A DNA stretch of 64,000 bases from an uncultured Bacteroidales bacterium (GCA_900317055.1 ONFF01000006.1:83345-147344); one strand, 5' to 3'. Shown: positions 51,152-59,423, counted from the stretch's first letter. The notes: generated by a model not told the origin, from the sequence alone. A program made the numbers and translations.

Positions 51152-51907
51152 TTAGTATTTTTGCGTTTTGATCTTACGATAGGTTAGCACATAGAACACG
51201 ATGGCGATGACCAACTGGAAGGCACTGTAGATCCAAGGGAGGAAACGATCTTCCATCCGGGCACTGGTTTCAGTGATCCACATGCCGAAGTTATCCCACA
51301 AATGGAACAGTTGCATCAACAGGGTAAACGAAAAGACAATCAGCAGGCCCCAAGCAAAGGTCTTGCCTGCCTTGCGGCGCTTGAAGACCATGTTACCGAA
51401 CATGAAGATGGACGACTCGGCCCATGCGGCAGTAACCAGCGAGACAGCCAACATCATAAAGTCGCCGAAGCTGATATTCCTCAAGAAATCTTCATGCATG
51501 GCGAAATCCTTGAAACCACCGAAAGGCAAAAGAGTCATGAGGCTGTCCACCAGCCAGCTGCCCACCAGAGTCACTACGGGGGTGACAAGTGAGCAATAGA
51601 GGAACATGCTGAAGAACTTCTCCAAATTGGTGGCGGGCATCATGGCGAAGCCCACACCTTCACGCGGCAAGTTGACTTTGCCATAGATACGCGACGGTGC
51701 CGACATGACGGTGATGGCAATAAGGCCGAAGATGATGACCTCGCGGAACTCTACGCGCAATTCAAAGTCGAAGACCAGACTCGTCACCCAAAACATGACG
51801 GGCATGCTGATCCACACCAACAGCGTGATGCCGAAGTTGCGGATGAAGCGCTTCCAGTCGTAGGCCAACACCTTGTTGAAACGGTTGAAATTGAATGTGT
51901 TATTCAT
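51152..51907 (-). CDS. Membrane subunit of a Ytr-like ABC transporter (paralogue)
   Basis: A 251-residue, roughly six-helix protein beginning MNNTFNFNRFNKVLAYDWKR with NLPREGVGFAMMPATNLEKF, both shared with the next gene. The two look like a heterodimeric pore arising by tandem duplication. The ATPase gene lies 15 nt upstream. Confidence 0.75.
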   Translation of the reverse strand: MNNTFNFNRFNKVLAYDWKRFIRNFGITLLVWISMPVMFWVTSLVFDFELRVEFREVIIFGLIAITVMSAPSRIYGKVNLPREGVGFAMMPATNLEKFFSMFLYCSLVTPVVTLVGSWLVDSLMTLLPFGGFKDFAMHEDFLRNISFGDFMMLAVSLVTAAWAESSIFMFGNMVFKRRKAGKTFAWGLLIVFSFTLLMQLFHLWDNFGMWITETSARMEDRFLPWIYSAFQLVIAIVFYVLTYRKIKTQKY

Positions 51908-51922
51908 AAGGCAAGCCCTTTC

Positions 51923-52747
51923 TTATCCAAAGATTTGCTTGATGGTTTCCTTGTTCTTCATCACCGTGTTGAACAGCACCTCGATGCTAATCTTGCTGTC
52001 GTAGTGGTTGGGATTGCGCGTCACGCTGACATAGCCGCCAGGAATCATCTCGCTATAGAGTGCCTCGGGAGCCTCATCCATGCCATAATCGAAATAGAGT
52101 TTATCGGTAATCTCGCGGAACGAGGCCTTGAGCAACACCTCGTCGTGGTCGAGGATGATGATGGGGTCGATGAGGTTTTCCACATCCTTCACCTGGTGTG
52201 TGGAGATGATGATGGTGCGGTTTTCCGTGGCGTGCTTGGTAATGACCTGACGGAAAAGGGTCTTCGAAGGGATGTCGAGACCATTGGTGGGCTCATCGAG
52301 GAGCAGATAGTCCGTGTTGAGCGACAGAGCCGTGGCAATCAAACATTTCTTCTGCTGGCCAAAAGAGAGTTCACCGTACTTGCGTGTAGGATCCACTTCC
52401 AGTTCCTCGCAGAGTTCGAGGAAAAGTTTCTCATCGTAGTTGGGATAGAACACGCCCAACTCACGCACATTATTAATAGGTGTGTTGTCCGGAATGGCGA
52501 AATCCTCCGAAATGAAGAAAATCTTCTGGAGGGTTTCGGGGTAGCGGTTGAAAGGTGCGATGCCGTCAACCTCGCAGGCGCCTGCTGCAGGCTTCTGCAA
52601 ACCGCTGATGAGTTTCAGCAGGGAGGTCTTCCCCACTCCGTTTTCACCCAAAAGGCCGTAGATGTTGCCTTTCTCAAAGCAAAGGCTGATGTTTTTGAAG
52701 ACGGGCTGACTCTTGTAGCCGAAGTCTAAGTTCTTGATTTCAATCAT
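51923..52747 (-). CDS. ABC transporter ATP-binding protein, YtrB-like
   Basis: A 274-residue ATPase, first gene of the GntR-controlled unit. Walker A is GLLGENGVGKTSLLKLI, signature ELSFGQQKKCLIA, Walker B YLLLDEPTNGLD, with the switch histidine in IISTHQVKD. A C-terminal extension of about 60 residues follows the catalytic core. It pairs with the two membrane subunits downstream. Confidence 0.9.
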   Translation of the reverse strand: MIEIKNLDFGYKSQPVFKNISLCFEKGNIYGLLGENGVGKTSLLKLISGLQKPAAGACEVDGIAPFNRYPETLQKIFFISEDFAIPDNTPINNVRELGVFYPNYDEKLFLELCEELEVDPTRKYGELSFGQQKKCLIATALSLNTDYLLLDEPTNGLDIPSKTLFRQVITKHATENRTIIISTHQVKDVENLIDPIIILDHDEVLLKASFREITDKLYFDYGMDEAPEALYSEMIPGGYVSVTRNPNHYDSKISIEVLFNTVMKNKETIKQIFG

Positions 52748-52765
52748 GTTGTTATATTTTGTGTT

Positions 52766-52789
52766 AGTGTATTAGTCAAATAGAACACT
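52766..52789 (+). promoter_or_regulatory. Predicted operator for the YtrA-like GntR repressor
   Basis: AGTGTA, 12 nt, AACACT: an inverted repeat lying 1 nt downstream of the -7 element of the ABC operon, over the predicted transcription start. From memory, the Bacillus subtilis YtrA operator is AGTGTA-spacer-TACACT, which this closely resembles. Confidence 0.6.
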
Positions 52790-52790
52790 G

Positions 52791-52820
52791 CAAAAGTACA
52801 ACAATTTTCATTACTGTCAA
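52791..52820 (-). promoter_or_regulatory. Promoter of the Ytr-like ABC operon
   Basis: On the reverse strand TTG (52820-52818) and TACTTTTG (52798-52791) are 19 nt apart. The start codon at 52747 follows 43 nt later, with the putative operator in between. Confidence 0.65.
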
Positions 52821-52889
52821 GAAAAAAATGGATTTTTTTTGATTTTTTTGAAAAAAGTGGAATACCTTGAATGAAAACGAGTCACTCAC

Positions 52890-52992
52890 GCCTTTACCCT
52901 CATAGCGGGCATGACCCGCTATCTCACACACGACGAAGATGTTCTTCCGTGTGAGGGATGGCGGATGCGACTCCGCCATGAGGGTAAAAGGC
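52890..52992 (+). repeat. 103-nt cloverleaf-like palindromic element
   Basis: An outer stem (GCCTTTACCCTCAT at 52890-52903 with ATGAGGGTAAAAGGC at 52978-52992, one bulged A) encloses three hairpins: AGCGGG/CCCGCT (52904-52920), CTCACAC/GTGTGAG (52923-52955, with an inner GAAGA/TCTTC) and ATGGCGGA/TCCGCCAT (52958-52979). No gene is inside. It occupies the longest gene-free stretch in the window (52748-53022), whose rest holds the ABC operon promoter and AT-rich sequence. Confidence 0.75.
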
Positions 52993-53022
52993 ATAAATGA
53001 AGTGCTTCGTGCTTGAAATTTC

Positions 53023-54075
53023 CTAATGTTGGAGCTTATTATAATGGCAAACCATCATCTCCCCCTTGTCTTTCGCATGGAGATGCATGGCGCCGCCAAG
53101 GCAGTTCTTGTATACCTTGCAGTCGGCGCAAGGGCCTTGTTTCATCCAAGCACGGTCTCGGAAGGGTTGGAAACGGTTTTCCCAAACATCGAGAAAGTCA
53201 TCTTGGTAGATGTTACCCTGCACATAGCTGCGGTCGATGTTGGGGCAAGCGGAGATAGAGCCGTCAATCAGGACAGAACCGATGGTGATACCAGCGCGGC
53301 AAAAATAAAACCAGTCGCGCACCTTGCGTTCATAAGGGCCGACATAAGCTTCGCAGCTGAACATGCAGTCTATTTTTCCCTCTTTGCGGGTCGCGACAAT
53401 GAAATCCATCATTTGGCGGAGTTGCTCATTGCTGAGCTGCAAGCCATCATCGGCAGCAGCGCGACCAATCGGGGCGATGGTGAACAGACGCCATGCCTTC
53501 ACCTTATGCTCGATGAGCAACTGCTTGATGGCCTCCAACTCGCCGAAATTCATCGGGCTGACGCAGGTCACAATGTCGTAGGTCGGCAAGCGTTTCTCGT
53601 TGGCAATCAAATCGATGGCACGAAGGGCGTGGTCGAAACTGCCTTGTCGTTTGCGAAAAGCATCGTGCGTGTCGCGCAAACCGTCGAGGCTGATGGTAAT
53701 GCTGCACATTCCTGCGTCCATCAGCTTCTTGTGCATTGCCTCTTCATAGGCATAGCCATTGCTGACAATGCCCCAAGGAAAGCCATGCTGCCGTAGCTGA
53801 CGGCCACAGTCGGCCAAGTCGGGGCGTACCAAAGGCTCACCGCCGGTAATAACAACTAAAATGGAATTGCGCTTGAACTTGGTTTCCAAAGGCTTAATCG
53901 CGTTCAAGAAGTCCTCGAAAGGCATGTCTTTGTAGCGCGATGAAGCCAAGCAATCAGATCCGCAGTGCTGGCAATTGAGGTTGCAGCGTTGCGTGCACTC
54001 CCAAAAAAGGTAGTTCAGCTCGTGGAGCTGGGTCTCTTTCTTTCGGAAATAGTTATGGAAGGCTTGGAGCATCAT
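53023..54075 (-). CDS. Radical SAM/SPASM enzyme of an rSAM/lipoprotein pair
   Basis: A 350-residue radical SAM protein. CNLNCQHC at residues 31-38 is the CxxxCxxC site for the SAM-binding FeS cluster, ITGGEPLVRPDL the SAM-binding GGE motif, and SLDGLRDTHDAFRKR a conserved loop. The C-terminal SPASM part (SISACPNIDRSYVQGNI, then CADCKVYKNCLGG and CHY) should hold auxiliary FeS clusters, as in peptide-modifying enzymes. Its ATG overlaps the TGA of a 69-residue lipoprotein gene (ATGA). The arrangement fits the Bacteroidota rSAM/lipoprotein system named in TIGRFAMs, in which the lipoprotein is thought to be the substrate; the modification is unknown. Confidence 0.9.
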   Translation of the reverse strand: MMLQAFHNYFRKKETQLHELNYLFWECTQRCNLNCQHCGSDCLASSRYKDMPFEDFLNAIKPLETKFKRNSILVVITGGEPLVRPDLADCGRQLRQHGFPWGIVSNGYAYEEAMHKKLMDAGMCSITISLDGLRDTHDAFRKRQGSFDHALRAIDLIANEKRLPTYDIVTCVSPMNFGELEAIKQLLIEHKVKAWRLFTIAPIGRAAADDGLQLSNEQLRQMMDFIVATRKEGKIDCMFSCEAYVGPYERKVRDWFYFCRAGITIGSVLIDGSISACPNIDRSYVQGNIYQDDFLDVWENRFQPFRDRAWMKQGPCADCKVYKNCLGGAMHLHAKDKGEMMVCHYNKLQH

Positions 54076-54281
54076 TCGGCGGACTGCATCTCCGCTTGAA
54101 CCAATGTGTCGCTTACAGGCACTTCAGTATCCAAGACTTCATCCGTCATCTCCATATCATCCGGCATTGCTGGCATATCCTTATCCTTATAGGGAGTGCC
54201 ATAACAAGCCTGCATGACGAACATCACCGTTGTCAACGCCGATGCTCTCAAAAGCCATCTGAACAATTTGTAGGATTTCAT
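54072..54281 (-). CDS. Small lipoprotein, putative substrate of the radical SAM enzyme
   Basis: A 69-residue protein: basic N-terminus, hydrophobic segment and lipobox VMQA|C (Cys26), directly followed by YGTPY, the motif that typifies radical-SAM-associated lipoproteins. The mature part is only 44 residues, Met/Asp/Glu-rich (MPAMPDDMEMTDEVLDTE), shorter than most family members, which tend to carry a folded domain. It is translationally coupled to the enzyme gene. If modified, Met, Tyr or Pro residues near the lipid anchor are candidates; this is inference. Confidence 0.85.
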   Translation of the reverse strand: MKSYKLFRWLLRASALTTVMFVMQACYGTPYKDKDMPAMPDDMEMTDEVLDTEVPVSDTLVQAEMQSAE

Positions 54282-54293
54282 AACACGCGTGTT
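54282..54293 (+). promoter_or_regulatory. Perfect 12-bp palindrome in the leader of the rSAM/lipoprotein unit
   Basis: AACACGCGTGTT directly precedes the lipoprotein ATG and lies downstream of the promoter at 54334-54305. It could be an operator, or mask the ribosome-binding region. Confidence 0.45.
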
Positions 54294-54304
54294 TTATTAT
54301 TCTG

Positions 54305-54334
54305 CAAAACTATACAAAAATCAGCAAAATACAA
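54305..54334 (-). promoter_or_regulatory. Promoter of the rSAM/lipoprotein unit
   Basis: Reverse-strand TTG (54334-54332) and TAGTTTTG (54312-54305) are 19 nt apart; the start codon at 54281 follows 23 nt on. Confidence 0.6.
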
Positions 54335-54356
54335 TACCATTTATGAAAAATCTTCC

Positions 54357-56216
54357 TTAATACTTGACAAACTTATGTGCATACGGCCCAATCTTGACGA
54401 CATACACTCCTGAACGCAATTCCGAACCCAACACAATCTCTTGACAAGCAGACAAATAACTTTTGCCACCCATAATCACACGCCCCATGAGGTCACAAAG
54501 CAGGAAACCAGTCTCACGGGAGCGCCCATCAAGCATCATGATATGAACTACATCCTCCGTCGGATTGGGGTAAATGATAAAGTCATCCGTATTCGATTGA
54601 TAATCATGTACTTTTAATGGTTCAAAATCATCACATTTCACCAAATAGGCATCGATGCGGTCTTGTAGAAAGTTTCGCACCAAGGAACAGCCCCAATTCC
54701 AATAGTGTATGGATTCAGGATAGCCATGACGGGCTATCAAGTTGGGTACTTCCATTCTTATGGCTTGCTCCACCTCATCGAGATAAAGAGCTGTATTCTC
54801 GTACTGCAAAACCGTGCTGCATAGCTCATCTACACGATGCAGGAACTTTTGCTTGAAATCGTTATTTTCCAACAACCTTCTGAACAACAAGGTCGACTTA
54901 ACACCTGTATGCCATAGATTATCAGCAACATAAGTAGCGTTTCCAAATATGTCGAAGTCATTTTTCAATAAAGTGGCATCACCATCAAAAAAGGCGAACC
55001 GCCATTTGGAACCGTCAGACTGCCAACACCGCATGTTGTTTGCTGGCCAATCTGTATTGGCAACAAATGTCTCAAGAATCTGATAATCAATGAAATTATC
55101 AAGATTAACAAGATTGCTGATATAAGCATAATTGGCACTATCCGAAAGGTCAGCATCCTCCAACCAGTCCATCATTTGCTCAAAACTTCTGCCATCGCCC
55201 GACTCTACTTCATCAATCCACTCCCAAGTATCACCATCCAAACCATTGCCGCAGATAATGGTACACGCTTCAGGCTCAATGCCGAAATGGTCTTCAAGAT
55301 AATGGTCATCCAACTTTTCCTGCAAGAAATAGATGCCCCAATACTCGCCGTTCAAATACAACACTACCGGCCTCGAGTTAGGGGCTTCGAGACCCATTTC
55401 AAGCGCCATACGGTTGACCACATAATCCTGCACGCCAACAAAGGGCCATAATGTGGAAAAAGGCTTTAGCACCAAATGTTTAAAGCTTTGAATTGGTGTA
55501 GTTTCAAAAAAATGATGTTTGAATCGTTTCTTTCCATATTCCTCACGCGCATAGATTTTCATGCCTTTTGCAGGAGCCATCCTTGCCCGTTTACCATGGG
55601 CGCGCAGGCCACACTGCTGATTGATGCCTGTATTGTTAAGTTCGTAGAACTCCACATTACATAATCGTTCCCATTCCATGCCACGCTGGTAATAATTACC
55701 CGTAGTCTCGGGAAAATCAGGATTAAAAAGCGCACCTGGGACCAAAATCCCTGTATCATAATCAAATAACGCCAAAGAATCGGCGCATACCGAAACAACT
55801 GGCAAGCCATGATGGTTGCAACCCAAAGAACGAATCAAATAAGTCTGCGTTACCACATCACTTATGCGCTGTCCTTCCTCGTCAAAAGCCGCTGCCCTGA
55901 CAACGATGGCATGTTGCACCGATTCGGGCACAAACTGCTCAAAAAGCGGTGCAATAGGAAGCGTATAGATATCAGAGGTGGAGTAAAGATGCTCGTCGAG
56001 GAACAGAGGAGCCTCGTAGAGGCTGGATTTTGCTGTAGGAGTATCACCGTTAAGGGTATATCGGATTTGGCGCTCCCAATCGGAGCAACTTAAAAAGAGC
56101 GTGAAAGACTCATTGTAGAACCCGCCCTGATGCGAGAACAGAACCTCCGTCTGCGAAAAGAGTTCAAAACGGAATGTGAACAAAACCAAAAGCAATATCC
56201 AACGCTTCCGCCTCAT
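54357..56216 (-). CDS. CotH-family kinase-like protein with T9SS sorting domain
   Basis: A 619-residue exported protein. After a signal peptide (RWILLLVLFTFRFELFS|Q) comes a chitobiase-C-like beta-domain (IRYTLNGDTPTAKSSLY), then the CotH domain from about residue 150 (CGLRAHGKRARMAPAKGMKI, VVLYLNGEYWGIYFLQEKL, WRFAFFDGDATL). CotH proteins phosphorylate spore-coat proteins in Bacillus; the FFDGD metal motif is kept here. The C-terminal sorting domain begins FIIYPNPTEDV. The ATG at 56216 is chosen from several in-frame possibilities because it alone gives a signal peptide; it lies 5 nt after the Mpv17-like gene. Confidence 0.85.
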   Translation of the reverse strand: MRRKRWILLLVLFTFRFELFSQTEVLFSHQGGFYNESFTLFLSCSDWERQIRYTLNGDTPTAKSSLYEAPLFLDEHLYSTSDIYTLPIAPLFEQFVPESVQHAIVVRAAAFDEEGQRISDVVTQTYLIRSLGCNHHGLPVVSVCADSLALFDYDTGILVPGALFNPDFPETTGNYYQRGMEWERLCNVEFYELNNTGINQQCGLRAHGKRARMAPAKGMKIYAREEYGKKRFKHHFFETTPIQSFKHLVLKPFSTLWPFVGVQDYVVNRMALEMGLEAPNSRPVVLYLNGEYWGIYFLQEKLDDHYLEDHFGIEPEACTIICGNGLDGDTWEWIDEVESGDGRSFEQMMDWLEDADLSDSANYAYISNLVNLDNFIDYQILETFVANTDWPANNMRCWQSDGSKWRFAFFDGDATLLKNDFDIFGNATYVADNLWHTGVKSTLLFRRLLENNDFKQKFLHRVDELCSTVLQYENTALYLDEVEQAIRMEVPNLIARHGYPESIHYWNWGCSLVRNFLQDRIDAYLVKCDDFEPLKVHDYQSNTDDFIIYPNPTEDVVHIMMLDGRSRETGFLLCDLMGRVIMGGKSYLSACQEIVLGSELRSGVYVVKIGPYAHKFVKY

Positions 56217-56221
56217 CTCCC

Positions 56222-56911
56222 CTATTTCTTTATGCTCAGGATCACGCCCAAGGCCACGCCGAGCAAAGCCGCAAACAGCACCTGAAGCGTAGGAGGCAGC
56301 AGGAAAGTGATAGTATGGGCAGGATACCAAAACAACGGGATGGTCTTGGCAAAAACAAAGCCATATTGGATGTCCCAATTGATTTTCTTTGAAAGCGTTT
56401 CCCTGATTTTCAACTTGTTACCAAAGAAACCTCCCAACGAGCCACCTGTCTCGGCAATATGGATGTCGGTAATCTTATGGAAAGTCATGAAGACAGGAGC
56501 AAACAAGGTGTTCATCAGCACACTGACGCACAAAGCCACAAAGGCCTTGCCCCAACTGAGGTCGCCAGCAAACCAACTGGCTGCTTTTCCATTAAGGTGG
56601 AAACCGCCATCCAACAAGGCTACAGTACCCGTCTTGAAGATGGTCATGGCCGAGGCAATGACCACACCCAAAACACCCCAAACCAGCATCTTAGGCAGCA
56701 ATCCGAAGCCTTTCTTCATATACATGCCTTCGCGAATGCGCAAGGCCAGCATCTCGCCGAAGGTGCCAAGAATGGCAAATTTGAAGAAACTCATCAACAG
56801 CCCATGGTTTTTGGTGGTCGTGTTGAACCAGTCCCAAGCCCCCGGGATAAAGGCGAAGCCGCACACCACGGCGGCCACAATAATCAAAGTGATGACATCT
56901 GCTTTTTTCAT
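56222..56911 (-). CDS. Mpv17/PMP22-like membrane protein
   Basis: A 229-residue protein with about five hydrophobic segments. The C-terminal IPLFWYPAHTITFLLPP followed by VLFAALLGVALGVILS is the family-like signature of bacterial Mpv17/PMP22 relatives. Function in bacteria is not known. Its ATG overlaps the upstream gene's TGA (ATGA), and the CotH-like gene follows 5 nt downstream, so all three are likely one transcript. Confidence 0.72.
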   Translation of the reverse strand: MKKADVITLIIVAAVVCGFAFIPGAWDWFNTTTKNHGLLMSFFKFAILGTFGEMLALRIREGMYMKKGFGLLPKMLVWGVLGVVIASAMTIFKTGTVALLDGGFHLNGKAASWFAGDLSWGKAFVALCVSVLMNTLFAPVFMTFHKITDIHIAETGGSLGGFFGNKLKIRETLSKKINWDIQYGFVFAKTIPLFWYPAHTITFLLPPTLQVLFAALLGVALGVILSIKK

Positions 56912-57204
56912 GACCTCTTGTCTCTTTTGTCGGCCTCTTTATTCTGCCAATAACGACCCAACAGGCACAGCAGGCACACACCGCAAAGAATGCCGCCCAG
57001 CACGAAGCCCGTCTGGTCCTCGCCCTTGACCTTATACAGCCAAATGCCAAAGCCTAACATGGCCAAATCGACGATGATACTTAAGATATAGCCTATGGTG
57101 CGGCTGGTCTTGTCGGGCTTCTTCAGCAGGAGATTGTCGAGCAGAAAAGTGACAACGACCAAGGCGGCATAGACCAAATAGTAAATAGCCTTTTCAGTAA
57201 TCAT
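56908..57204 (-). CDS. Small membrane protein of unknown function
   Basis: A 98-residue protein with three hydrophobic helices (about 8-27, 35-58, 64-85) and a basic C-terminus NKEADKRDKR. No family recognised. First gene of the unit leading into the Mpv17-like and CotH-like genes. Confidence 0.65.
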   Translation of the reverse strand: MITEKAIYYLVYAALVVVTFLLDNLLLKKPDKTSRTIGYILSIIVDLAMLGFGIWLYKVKGEDQTGFVLGGILCGVCLLCLLGRYWQNKEADKRDKRS

Positions 57205-57216
57205 AGTATTATTTTT

Positions 57217-57288
57217 GACTGCGGGACTGCGAGACTGCGGGACTGCGGATTAAATCCCTCTCGTCTCGTAGTCCCGCAGTCTCGTGTC
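57217..57288 (+). repeat. Octamer-built inverted repeat (GACTGCGR tandem)
   Basis: Four perfect-register 8-nt units (GACTGCGG, GACTGCGA, GACTGCGG, GACTGCGG; 57217-57248) are followed after a short spacer by reverse complements of the same word (ending CGCAGTCTCGTGTC at 57288). The two halves can pair. It sits between the small membrane protein start and the acyl-CoA synthetase stop and shares its word with 47501-47577 and 4844-4902. Confidence 0.78.
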
Positions 57289-57290
57289 AA

Positions 57291-59351
57291 TTATTTTTCA
57301 ATTCGAATACGTGCATCCACCGCGACAACATTCTTCGGGTTGCCCAGCAGCGGGTTGAGGTCCATTTCGGCAATCTCGGGAGCAGCCATCACCAAAGCGG
57401 CCGCTCTTGCAATCTGCTCGGCATAGACATCAACATTGACAGGCTGTTGGCCACGCACGCCTTGAAGGATCTTATATCCACGGAGCTTGGTGAGTGCTTC
57501 TTTCGCTTCAGAGGCACTAATCGGCACAAGCGAGCTCTGCACATCTTTCAGCACCTCGATGAAGATACCGCCCAAGCCAAAGAACACCTGATGGCCGAAC
57601 TTGGCATCGCGGATGGCACCGATATAAACCTCAGTACCGTCGAGCATCGGGTACATCTCCACTGCATAGGTGTCCTTGATTGCCATCAAGCGGTCGAACT
57701 CCTTGCCTACAGTTTCAATGTCACGCACATTCAAAGTCACTCCACCGACATCTGACTTGTGCACAGGGCCCACTACCTTCATCACGAGGGGATAACCCAC
57801 CTCGTTGGCGAAGTCCAAGGCCTGCTGTTTCTGATCGACGACGCGGATTTGCTTTTGGGCGATGCCTGCTGCATCAAGCAGTTCGTAAATCTTATCGGGA
57901 CCAATGTAGCCGTTCTCGCAGCTGTCGATGCACTTGCGGATACGGGCAGTATCAATCTTTGGCATTTCCACATTCTCGGGTTGCGGCTTCGGTGTGTTAT
58001 AGACTTTACAGATTGCATTACCGAGCACGCACTCTTCTGGGAAGTTGATGCGACCCTTGGCGATGAAATCTTCGATTTCATCTTTCACATTGATGATGGA
58101 AGGCAGCACAGGGAAGATAGGCTTCTTGCAGGTCTTCATCTTCTGGTCAAGTAGGTCGTAAACCTCTTTATTGCTGAAGAGGCCTGGCGAACCGAAGATA
58201 ACTACCGAGAAGTCAATGTCTGTGTATTCGTTCTCAACGGTGTCGATGATATATCCGAGTTGTTCAGCAGTTCCAGTGGCCAAGAAATCGATAGGATTGC
58301 CCACGCTTGAGCCAGCGAAGAGCTTCTCCAACAAGGCAGGGCTGGCCGGATGTTCCTTGAGCGAAGGAACTTCCATGCCACCGTTCGACAACACATCGGT
58401 AAGCATAACCGCAGGACCGCCGGCGTGGGTGATGACGGCGCAGCGTTTGCCCTTGATTTCGGGGTGCATGAACACACCGCACACTGTCGTCAACTCCTGA
58501 CGGTTCTGGCAGCGCACAATGCCTGCCTTGCGGAACAACGCATCAACTACAGCATCGTTGGTGGCCAAAGCGCCCGTATGTGAAGAAGCAGCGCGGCTAC
58601 CAGCTGCCGAGCCACCCGACTTGATGGCAGCGATATGGCATCCCTTGTTGATGAGGCTGCGTGAGTGTTTCAGTAGTCGTTGCGGATCGCCAATCTTCTC
58701 CATGTACAGCATGATGACATGGCTGCTCTTCTCGGGGTCAAAGGTCTCGTCCAAGTGTTCCAGTACATCCTCAATGCCGAGCTGGGCGCTGTTACCTACA
58801 GCCCACACACTATTGAATTTCAATCCGTTGCTCATGCCATATTCCTTGATGAACACAGCGGTAGCGCCTGAACCCGTGATGAAGTCAACACCCTTGGGAT
58901 CGAGAGTCGGGATAGGCGTATCGAAGCAACCAGCGTAGTTTACATTGAGGAAGCCCGTGCAGTTAGGGCCAATTAAGCTACCACCGACACTGTTGATGGT
59001 GTCGACGATATGTTTCTCGATGGCGGCGCCTTCGGCGTTCTCTTCCGAGAATCCAGCGCTGATGATGATGAAGCCTTTACAGCCTTTCTCATTTGCCAAC
59101 ACATCAACAGTCTGGGCACAGAACTTGGCGGCAATACAGAGGATGGCGCATTCCACTTGAGGCAAGTCATCGACCTTGGCATAGCATTTCACGCCTTGCA
59201 CTTCAGTCTCTTTCGGGTTTACTGCATAAACGGGGCCTTGGAATGGGCTTTCCAAAAGGTTTTTCAAAGCTTTTCCACCAGGTTTGTGAATGTCTGACGA
59301 AGCACCGCACACTACGATGCTTTTCGGATTTAATAATTCTTTTGCTATCAT
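57291..59351 (-). CDS. Acyl-CoA/acetate-CoA synthetase (ADP-forming), fused alpha-beta
   Basis: A 686-residue cytosolic enzyme that converts acyl-CoA, ADP and phosphate to acid, ATP and CoA, giving ATP by substrate-level phosphorylation. The CoA-binding domain begins SIVVCGASSDIHKPGGKALK; ligase motifs include GPNCTGFLN and SSHTGALA with the phosphorylated His258, matching the conserved alpha-subunit histidine. The C-terminal half is an ATP-grasp domain (YPLVMKVVGPVHKSDVGGV, MAAPEIAEMDLNPLL). Start 59351 is set by the TATATTTG promoter element just upstream. Acyl specificity is not readable. Confidence 0.92.
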   Translation of the reverse strand: MIAKELLNPKSIVVCGASSDIHKPGGKALKNLLESPFQGPVYAVNPKETEVQGVKCYAKVDDLPQVECAILCIAAKFCAQTVDVLANEKGCKGFIIISAGFSEENAEGAAIEKHIVDTINSVGGSLIGPNCTGFLNVNYAGCFDTPIPTLDPKGVDFITGSGATAVFIKEYGMSNGLKFNSVWAVGNSAQLGIEDVLEHLDETFDPEKSSHVIMLYMEKIGDPQRLLKHSRSLINKGCHIAAIKSGGSAAGSRAASSHTGALATNDAVVDALFRKAGIVRCQNRQELTTVCGVFMHPEIKGKRCAVITHAGGPAVMLTDVLSNGGMEVPSLKEHPASPALLEKLFAGSSVGNPIDFLATGTAEQLGYIIDTVENEYTDIDFSVVIFGSPGLFSNKEVYDLLDQKMKTCKKPIFPVLPSIINVKDEIEDFIAKGRINFPEECVLGNAICKVYNTPKPQPENVEMPKIDTARIRKCIDSCENGYIGPDKIYELLDAAGIAQKQIRVVDQKQQALDFANEVGYPLVMKVVGPVHKSDVGGVTLNVRDIETVGKEFDRLMAIKDTYAVEMYPMLDGTEVYIGAIRDAKFGHQVFFGLGGIFIEVLKDVQSSLVPISASEAKEALTKLRGYKILQGVRGQQPVNVDVYAEQIARAAALVMAAPEIAEMDLNPLLGNPKNVVAVDARIRIEK

Positions 59352-59389
59352 ATTAATTAGGTATTTGTTGCAACAAACATAATTTGCTG

Positions 59390-59397
59390 CAAATATA
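59390..59397 (-). promoter_or_regulatory. -7 promoter element of the acyl-CoA synthetase gene
   Basis: The reverse strand reads TATATTTG, 38 nt before the ATG at 59351. It rules out the earlier in-frame start at 59402. Confidence 0.6.
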
Positions 59398-59423
59398 GCC
59401 AAAATAACAAAACGGGAAAGCGT

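Noticed and set aside
51935-52729. 264-codon plus-strand frame
   Set aside because: Antisense to the YtrB-like ATPase, whose Walker A/B and signature motifs are intact.
52890-52992. Cloverleaf element as a tRNA gene
   Set aside because: Stem lengths are wrong, the total of 103 nt has no variable loop to explain it, and there is no T-loop TTCRANY or CCA context.
57217-57248. Octamer array as a CRISPR
   Set aside because: Units are 8 nt with no spacers and no cas genes nearby.
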